DNA of 64,000 nucleotides from the NCBI RefSeq assembly GCF_008084145.1, contig NZ_VSDO01000001.1:1068840-1132839 (forward strand). The letters run 5' to 3'. Both the position numbers and the translations under genes were made by a program. Below, piece by piece: positions 58,832-64,000 of the stretch; the stretch's first letter is position 1, and every line of letters begins with the position of its first letter. The notes under the pieces are model-generated. The model saw nothing but the letters and a program-made list of their open reading frames with translations, had not been told where the DNA came from and searched no databases. The stretch is from Paenibacillus faecis. GTDB lineage: Bacteria > Bacillota > Bacilli > Paenibacillales > Paenibacillaceae.

Positions 58832-59074
58832 ATGGCTTTTTGCCGTAGTTGTTTATTGAATTTAAAGCCGGGGGAGTCCGGAACCATCTGTCGTTTCGGG
58901 CAAATGGATCCCGTCCTCAAACGCCGGCTGGCCGATCTGGGCATTTCGGTGGGTTCAGCGATTCAGGTAAAACAATACTGTCTGTGGGGAGGGCCGGTTG
59001 TGCTGGAGTGCAGCGGTCAGCTCCTGGGGATCCGCAAGAAAGACGCGGTTCATATCGAGGTGGCTGTCTCATGA
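58832..59074 (+). CDS. feoA: Ferrous iron transport protein A
   Basis: 80 aa SH3-like protein that stimulates FeoB. LKPGESGTICRFGQMDPVLK, then RRLADLGISVGSAIQVKQYC is the typical core. ATG at 58832 with AAGAAAGGTGTGA ahead. Overlaps feoB by four bases (ATGA), so the two are translationally coupled. Fur box upstream. Confidence 0.92.
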   Translation: MAFCRSCLLNLKPGESGTICRFGQMDPVLKRRLADLGISVGSAIQVKQYCLWGGPVVLECSGQLLGIRKKDAVHIEVAVS

Positions 59075-61092
59075 GCGATGCGGTCCTGGTCGGAAATCCG
59101 AATACCGGAAAAACATCCCTGTTCAATACGCTTACAAGTTCCTATGAATATGTCGGCAATTGGTCAGGTGTTACGGTCGAGAAAAAAGTCGGCCGGCTTA
59201 AGGACAAGAGCGGCATACTGACCGATTTGCCCGGCATTTATTCGCTCCACCCTTTATCCCGGGATGAAGGCGTAGCTTCCGAATTCTTGCTTACCGATTC
59301 CCCCTCCCTGCTGATCAACATTGTCGACGCCTCGCAGCTGGAGCGGAATTTGTATCTGACGCTTCAACTGCTTGAGTACGGAAAGCCTGTTATCATCGGT
59401 TTAAATATGATGGATGTGGCCGAATCCCGCGGATTGGCGATCGATACCTCAAGGCTGGCAGCCCGGCTGCAGTCGAAGGTCGTCCCGCTGATCGCCCGCA
59501 CCGGAGCCGGGAGCAAAGAACTGCTGCTGGCCATGTCCCGGGCGGAAGCGCGCGATAACGCCGGATTCCGAGTCGACTACGGAGAGGTCGTCGAAAAAGC
59601 GATTGAACTTATTTCCCGGGAAGTAAACGGGTTATTCCCTTCTCTATCCCCCCGTTGGCTGTCGCTTCAAATATTGGAGAACAACCCGGTGGTCATGGAA
59701 TCCTCTCCCTTTCTTGAAGCCGGGGTACGCTCAACCGTTTCAAAGATCAGGGATCAGACGGAACAACAGCTTAGATCCTTGACGGGGACAGATAATTCCT
59801 CGCTGCAAGAGTATATCCGGAGTGTTCGTACAACGCTGATTCAACAAATTTGCCGGGAAACGGTCGATTTTAGCCAATCCAAACCGCACACGCTGACGGA
59901 AAAGTTGGATAAAATTGCGGCGCATCCGGTCTGGGGCGTCCCGCTTTTCCTGTTGCTCATGTATCTGACCTTTCAGCTTACGTTTGACTGGCTCGGCAAT
60001 CCGCTGTCGGATATATTAGAAGGCTTTATTTCCGGCCCAGTCAGCAGCTTGGCGATCCAGGTCCTAGGAGCCGTGGGGGCTTCGGACTTCACCCGTGCGC
60101 TCATCATCGATGGAGTTATCGGGGGCGTGGGTGGTGTGCTGGTCTTCATTCCCCAGATTTTTATTATGTTCCTGATCATTTCTTTTATTGAGGACTCGGG
60201 ATACATGGCCCGCATCACCATCATGATGGATAAATTGATGGAGATGGTCGGGCTGAACGGCAAAGCGCTCATTCCGTTTATTATCGGCTTTGGCTGTAAC
60301 GTGCCGGCCGTCATGGCCTCGCGAAGTCTGGAACAACCGAAAGAACGGCTGCTGACGATGCTGCTGACGCCATTGATGTCCTGTTCCGCCCGTTTGCCCG
60401 TCTATGCTCTGTTTGCCGGAGTCTTTTTTGCGAAGTCCCAGGCGTTAGTCGTCCTTTCACTTTATGTCCTGGGGATCGTACTCGCGCTTCTTCTGGCCAA
60501 ACTGTTTTCCAGGTTTATCTTCAGCGGAGAGAAGTCCTTTTTTATGGTGGAGCTTCCCCCTTACCGATGGCCCCAGGCCGTCACTCTCTTCCGCAGTACT
60601 TGGGAAAAAGGCAAAGGCTTTCTGCGTAAGGCGGGTACCTTTATTCTCGGCGGTTCCGTCCTGATTTGGCTGATGACCTACCTGGGACCCGGGGGCATTG
60701 CAAGCGATATGGACGACAGTTACCTGGCCGCCGTCGGGGGGCTGCTCGCCGGGATCCTGGAACCGCTGGGCTTCGGCACTTGGCAGTCGGGAGCCGCGCT
60801 GATCACCGGGTTTATGGCTAAAGAGGTCGTCGTTTCCACGATGAATATCATCTATCATGTGCCTGATCTGGCCGGGCTGCAAGGGCAAATCGCGGGGGCG
60901 TTCACGCCGCTCCAGGCGTACAGTTTTATGGCGTTCGTCCTGCTGTATACGCCTTGCCTAGCCACGGTGGGGGTTCTCCGCAAAGAAACGGCCTCGTGGA
61001 AATGGACACTGTTTTCGATCGTCTATTCCCTGACTCTCGCCTATCTTGTGGCCTTGATCATTTATCAAGGCGGAATATGGCTCGGTCTATAG
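59071..61092 (+). CDS. feoB: Ferrous iron transporter B
   Basis: 673 aa. N-terminal G domain: G1 VGNPNTGKTSLFN at 6-18, switch I, G3 DLPGIYSL, G4 LNMMD. Then a helical GDI-like region and a membrane domain with Gate motifs (GFGCNVPAVMASRSLE, LMSCSARLPVYALFAG) and the C-terminal AALITGFMAKEVVVSTMNII. The start ATG at 59071 is chosen by the GTPase N terminus and overlap with feoA; the longer reading from 58849 is an artefact of the feoA region in another frame. Confidence 0.97.
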   Translation: MSDAVLVGNPNTGKTSLFNTLTSSYEYVGNWSGVTVEKKVGRLKDKSGILTDLPGIYSLHPLSRDEGVASEFLLTDSPSLLINIVDASQLERNLYLTLQLLEYGKPVIIGLNMMDVAESRGLAIDTSRLAARLQSKVVPLIARTGAGSKELLLAMSRAEARDNAGFRVDYGEVVEKAIELISREVNGLFPSLSPRWLSLQILENNPVVMESSPFLEAGVRSTVSKIRDQTEQQLRSLTGTDNSSLQEYIRSVRTTLIQQICRETVDFSQSKPHTLTEKLDKIAAHPVWGVPLFLLLMYLTFQLTFDWLGNPLSDILEGFISGPVSSLAIQVLGAVGASDFTRALIIDGVIGGVGGVLVFIPQIFIMFLIISFIEDSGYMARITIMMDKLMEMVGLNGKALIPFIIGFGCNVPAVMASRSLEQPKERLLTMLLTPLMSCSARLPVYALFAGVFFAKSQALVVLSLYVLGIVLALLLAKLFSRFIFSGEKSFFMVELPPYRWPQAVTLFRSTWEKGKGFLRKAGTFILGGSVLIWLMTYLGPGGIASDMDDSYLAAVGGLLAGILEPLGFGTWQSGAALITGFMAKEVVVSTMNIIYHVPDLAGLQGQIAGAFTPLQAYSFMAFVLLYTPCLATVGVLRKETASWKWTLFSIVYSLTLAYLVALIIYQGGIWLGL

Positions 61093-61153
61093 CTTTAATA
61101 ACGCGTATATCTAAGCTTGCTCAACCTATTCGTCTTGAAGGGAGCTTCCAAAT

Positions 61154-61315
61154 ATGGCTGATATATTGATCGCCGGGACCGTGTTTGTCCTCGCCGCTAT
61201 CGCTTTGTATCGCGGGGTCCGCAAAAGCCGGAAGGGCGTTTGCGCTTCCTGTGCGCAAAACAAATCCTGCGCGATGGCATGCGCCGAACCTCCTTCCCCG
61301 AGTTCCAAAAAGTAA
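61154..61315 (+). CDS. FeoB-associated Cys-rich membrane protein
   Basis: 53 aa: one N-terminal membrane helix (ILIAGTVFVLAAIALY), a basic RGVRKSRKG, then the Cys cluster CASCAQNKSCAMAC. This arrangement is recognised in small proteins encoded after feoB in many Firmicutes. AAGGGAG lies about 13 bases before the ATG. Could act as an iron- or redox-handling accessory; not tested. Confidence 0.85.
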   Translation: MADILIAGTVFVLAAIALYRGVRKSRKGVCASCAQNKSCAMACAEPPSPSSKK

Positions 61316-61360
61316 AAGTGCTGGCAGCAAAGGCGTCATCCTTTGCTGCCAGCACTTTTT
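61314..61360 (+). terminator. Terminator of the feo operon
   Basis: AAAAGTGCTGGCAGCAAAGG pairs perfectly with CCTTTGCTGCCAGCACTTTT around a six-base loop, followed by T residues. Confidence 0.93.
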
Positions 61361-61391
61361 GCATCTATAGCGTAATGACAACGGGCCCCGA

Positions 61392-62498
61392 CTATATGAC
61401 CAAAGGCAGGGCGATGACGAAGACTGTCCCGGCTCCCTTAACACTATCGACGTGAATGTGGCCCCGGTGATTCTTTATGATCCGGTAGCTGACCGACAAC
61501 CCAAGGCCCGTCCCCTTCTCTTTCGTCGTAAAGAAAGGATCAAACAAGCGCGCGAGCAAAGCCTTATCCATCCCATTTCCATTATCGCGAATCGTAACGT
61601 TGACGTAACGGCCCTCCGGTTTTACATGGATATCGATCACACCCGCATGATCGCCTTCGACTTCTTCGATGGCATCCATCGCATTTTTGATCATGTTGAG
61701 CAGTACCTGCTTGATCTGCTTCACGTCAATGGAGACGTTCATGACGGTATCGGCTTCTTTCAGATGGATCTCGCATCCCTTCATCAGCGCCTCGCTTTCC
61801 GTTAACAAGACGACCTCTTTCAGCAGCGAGGTAATGCTCATCACCGTTTTCTGCGGAGCGGTGGGCTTGGACGAGTTTAAAAACTCATAAATAATATCGT
61901 TGGCCCGGTCGATTTCAGTCAAAATGATACGGGCATATTCATCTCTCCCCAATTGAATCAAATGGGGCCGGAGCAGTTGAATAAAACCGCGGATTGCCGT
62001 CAGCGGGTTCCGGATTTCGTGAGCGATCGCCGCCGATATTTTCCCCAGCATCGCAAGTTTGTCATTTTGATAAGCCGTCTGTTCTATAAGTTTGAAGTCG
62101 GAAACATCCTTGACGCTGAGCAAAAAATCGCCGTCCATCTGGTCTCCGTATGTCACCGTGGTAAGCCAGTATCTTCCGTATTCATCAACCAGTTCATGAT
62201 TTTTCTTGCGGTAAAAGATGGTTTCACGATAAAGTCTAAGGATCTTCTTCTTCTTAAACCGGCTAAGATGAGGGTGGCGGAGCAGTTGAAGCAAATTGCA
62301 GCCGATAAGCGAATGGCGAGGAATTTCAAGCAGCCTGGCCATTTGAACATTGACAAAGGTTAAAACTCCATCGCTGTCAAATAGCATAATGCCGCTGTCA
62401 AGATGCTGGAGTACATTCTCGTACTTGTTCTTCACAAGCTGGGTCGATTGATACGCTTTCACAGACTGAAGCAGTGTCTCCTGGAATTCGCTCAACAA
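61392..62498 (-). CDS. PAS-domain sensor histidine kinase (sporulation-kinase-like)
   Basis: 368 aa, no membrane helix, so cytosolic. PAS domain about 25-140 (LQHLDSGIMLFDSDGVLTFV, then NVQMARLLEIPR), HisKA with ISAAIAHEIRNPLTAIRGFI (phospho-His in AHEIRNP), HATPase with NMIKNAMDAIEE, IRDNGNGMD and KGTGLGLSVSYRI. It resembles KinA/KinE-type kinases feeding the Spo0 phosphorelay; no response regulator is adjacent, consistent with an orphan kinase. TTG at 62498 with AAAAGGGGG 7 bases ahead is the likely start; the frame is open to 62579. Confidence 0.88.
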   Translation of the reverse strand: MLSEFQETLLQSVKAYQSTQLVKNKYENVLQHLDSGIMLFDSDGVLTFVNVQMARLLEIPRHSLIGCNLLQLLRHPHLSRFKKKKILRLYRETIFYRKKNHELVDEYGRYWLTTVTYGDQMDGDFLLSVKDVSDFKLIEQTAYQNDKLAMLGKISAAIAHEIRNPLTAIRGFIQLLRPHLIQLGRDEYARIILTEIDRANDIIYEFLNSSKPTAPQKTVMSITSLLKEVVLLTESEALMKGCEIHLKEADTVMNVSIDVKQIKQVLLNMIKNAMDAIEEVEGDHAGVIDIHVKPEGRYVNVTIRDNGNGMDKALLARLFDPFFTTKEKGTGLGLSVSYRIIKNHRGHIHVDSVKGAGTVFVIALPLVI

Positions 62499-62680
62499 GT
62501 CGGTTCCCCCTTTTCTCCGAATGATCTTTCTGCCTCTGCAACAACGAACGATCACTATGCGGATGTTCATACCTGTCATACAGTATGAATCTACAACTAT
62601 CCACCTTGTTTCCTATTCCATGAGCTCGTCCTGTATGTAATTTCGAACTGCGGCCGCCGTATGTAATACGGCCTAAATCA

Positions 62681-62710
62681 ATCATAGTAAAGACTTCCAA
62701 ATATCGTCAA
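62681..62710 (-). promoter_or_regulatory. Promoter of the PAS kinase gene
   Basis: Minus-strand TTGACG (62710-62705), an 18-base spacer and TATGAT (62686-62681). The leader of about 175 bases to the TTG start holds no further feature that I recognise. Confidence 0.5.
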
Positions 62711-62763
62711 TCAGAGATCCTGTCGAAAAAAGGGGATTTTAGGTTAAGTCGTACTTCTTAATA

Positions 62764-62794
62764 GAAACAGCTCCCCGAATTGGAGAGCTGTTTC
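62764..62794 (-). terminator. Terminator of the zinc-finger-like gene at 62800
   Basis: GAAACAGCTC (62764-62773) pairs with GAGCTGTTTC (62785-62794); the stem's own T-rich end serves as the tract. Confidence 0.6.
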
Positions 62795-62799
62795 ATGGC

Positions 62800-63210
62800 C
62801 TAGCTATTTTGTTGGAGTAATCTCGCCCTGCGCCTGCTCATGACCGCAAGGCGCTTTTTCAGTTCATCCTCCCACTTGTCATCACCGATTTGCTTGGCCA
62901 CGGAGAGCAGATCGAGCGCCATGTCGATCTGGTTCTGCACGAGATCCATCGGTTCTTCATCCTCCCGATTAACGCAATTTCCAAAAATGGAGTCCTCGTC
63001 TTCCATAATAAAATCCTGGAAATCAATCTCGGAAAGACCGTCCCCGTGAGCATACTCCGCCAGCACTTCATATTCGTTCTCCACTTTGTAGTGGACTTCA
63101 ACTCTATGGCAAACCGGGCAAAAAAGAAGCGGAACATTATGAACCTGGGTGCGGTAGTGCTTCAATGTTCCTTTGGTCCCGACCATACTTGCGCCACAGC
63201 AAAAACTCAT
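62800..63210 (-). CDS. Cys-rich zinc-finger-like protein of unknown function
   Basis: 136 aa. The N terminus has MSFCCGASMVGTKGTLKHYR and LLFCPVCHRVEVHY, giving a CC...CxxC metal-binding arrangement. An acidic middle (FIMEDEDSIFG) and a helical C-terminal tail ending in KKRLAVMSRRRARLLQ follow. The ATG at 63210 is chosen by the Cys motif and a GGGAA/AAGGGTG purine stretch ahead; the frame is open much further upstream without support. No named family recognised. Confidence 0.6.
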   Translation of the reverse strand: MSFCCGASMVGTKGTLKHYRTQVHNVPLLFCPVCHRVEVHYKVENEYEVLAEYAHGDGLSEIDFQDFIMEDEDSIFGNCVNREDEEPMDLVQNQIDMALDLLSVAKQIGDDKWEDELKKRLAVMSRRRARLLQQNS

Positions 63211-63418
63211 TTCCCGACACCCTTTCCCGTTCAAGTTTCCGAACTGTCCCATGGATATAATTTGTGATTGCCTATATCTATTCTCGACAACGGCCGCAAA
63301 TTCCTTTACAGCTAACAGGATGAACCCGTTGATTATAAAAAATACGAAAAATGACCTAGATCTATAAATCCTGCCTAAGGCGAATTTGCTTTTGCCTAAA
63401 TGCAAATTACGAGGGCAA

Positions 63419-63457
63419 AAGGCCCCCTGTTGCGGACACTTGCCAACAGGGGGCCTT
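63419..63457 (-). terminator. Terminator of the peroxiredoxin gene
   Basis: AAGGCCCCCTGTT (63419-63431) pairs perfectly with AACAGGGGGCCTT (63445-63457); TTTTGCCC follows on the minus strand. Confidence 0.85.
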
Positions 63458-63472
63458 ACGGCTATTTACTTA

Positions 63473-64000
63473 TTAAACTTGAAGCGTTTTGTCACCCGGT
63501 TTCCAGTTCATCGGGCACAATCCGCCGGATTGCAAGGCTTGCAGCACGCGCAGCGTTTCTTCAACGCTGCGGCCTACGTCATTGTGGTTCACTACTTGAT
63601 ATTTCAGTTCGCCTTCCGGATCGATGATGAACAATCCGCGCAGAGCTACGCCCTCTTCTTCAATCAGAACGCCGTAGTCGCGGGCCACGCTCTTTGTGAT
63701 ATCCGAAGCGAGCGGGAAATTCAATCTTCCCAAACCGTTATTTTCCTTCGGTGTGTTGATCCAAGCCTTATGGCTGTGTTCGGAGTCAATGCTCACACCC
63801 AAAATTTCCGTATCCAGCTCCTTAAACTGAGCGTAAGCTTCGCTGAGAGCGGTAATTTCCGTCGGGCATACAAAGGTAAAGTCGAGCGGATAAAAGAAGA
63901 ATACCAGCCACTTGCCGCGATAATCGGACAGTCTTCTGCGCCCAAACTCCTGACCGTCGCCCGTTACAATCGCCATGTCAAAATCCGGAGCAGGTCTTCC
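63473..64000 (-). CDS. 2-Cys peroxiredoxin (AhpC/Prx1 type), 5' end cut by window edge
   Basis: Reduces hydrogen and organic peroxides with thioredoxin. At least 175 residues are visible. They begin GRPAPDFDMAIVTGDGQEFG, so the ATG at 63976 is internal and the start lies beyond the window. FYPLDFTFVCPTEI holds the peroxidatic Cys and GGLCPMNWKPGDKTL the resolving Cys. SIDSEHSHKAWINTPKENNG and LRGLFIIDPEGELKYQVVNH are family signatures. Confidence 0.95.
   Translation of the reverse strand, partial: GRPAPDFDMAIVTGDGQEFGRRRLSDYRGKWLVFFFYPLDFTFVCPTEITALSEAYAQFKELDTEILGVSIDSEHSHKAWINTPKENNGLGRLNFPLASDITKSVARDYGVLIEEEGVALRGLFIIDPEGELKYQVVNHNDVGRSVEETLRVLQALQSGGLCPMNWKPGDKTLQV

Overview
The window is most likely chromosomal DNA of a spore-forming, low-to-mid GC Gram-positive of the Paenibacillaceae (Paenibacillus-like). 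The reasons are: a Spo0E-family phosphatase, a YtxC-type sporulation protein and a gamma-SASP-like peptide; a complete LiaFSR envelope-stress system; T-box leaders before thrS and pheST; an S-box (SAM-I) leader before metA; strong GGAGG ribosome binding sites with frequent TTG/GTG starts; and an oligosaccharide ABC cluster with a GH94 phosphorylase and a LacI regulator, a typical Paenibacillus arrangement. No phage, IS element, rRNA operon or CRISPR array was found.

Layout. 1-7.4 kb: a beta-glucoside utilisation locus. A divergent LacI repressor faces a substrate-binding lipoprotein, two permeases and a GH94 phosphorylase that is cut by the left edge. Two matching 14-bp operators sit exactly on the two divergent promoters. 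7.4-12.8 kb: glutamine synthetase of the adenylylatable (GSI-beta-like) type, DAHP synthase, a CAP-domain secreted protein and IspH. 12.8-19.7 kb: an envelope-stress block with an OmpR/histidine-kinase pair, a membrane HtrA protease and liaF-liaS-liaR. 19.8-25.4 kb: sporulation and translation genes (SASP-like peptide, 3D-domain protein, T-box/thrS, ytxC) and mqnC of the futalosine menaquinone route. 25.5-29.1 kb: S-box controlled metA-metI-metC. 29.2-30.5 kb: corA behind an unusual leader that holds a 38-codon ORF and a very long RNA helix. 30.5-36.5 kb: an HRDC protein with a promoter-proximal terminator, a DUF3055-like gene, modAB with a divergent HTH/substrate-binding regulator, a cluster of 28-bp palindromes, a small 5'-3' exonuclease and an ArsC/Spx-like protein. 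36.5-40.3 kb: an RluA pseudouridine synthase, a PduO cobalamin adenosyltransferase, a Spo0E-like protein, an aminotransferase and an Lrp regulator. 40.5-43 kb: an FAD oxidoreductase broken by a one-base frameshift, and an MFS transporter. 43-54.6 kb: a mutS2 operon ending in small membrane and zinc-ribbon proteins, a holin-like protein, a stand-alone CuA lipoprotein, ZapA with a very long coiled coil, T-box/pheS-pheT, YwbE and a YsnF-type stress protein. 55 kb: tRNA-Pro and tRNA-Gly. 55.4-64 kb: a GGDEF/EAL protein, a DRE-TIM aldolase, Fur-controlled feoAB with a Cys-rich partner, a PAS histidine kinase, a small zinc-finger protein and a 2-Cys peroxiredoxin cut by the right edge.

The signals least explained by known families are the corA leader (a leader peptide inside a roughly 22-bp long-range helix), the cluster of 28-bp palindromes at 34.8-35.0 kb whose flank recurs at 10.8 kb, the terminated mini-transcript before the HRDC gene, the tandem palindromes between modA and its putative regulator, and the 10-bp inverted repeat in the glnA leader.
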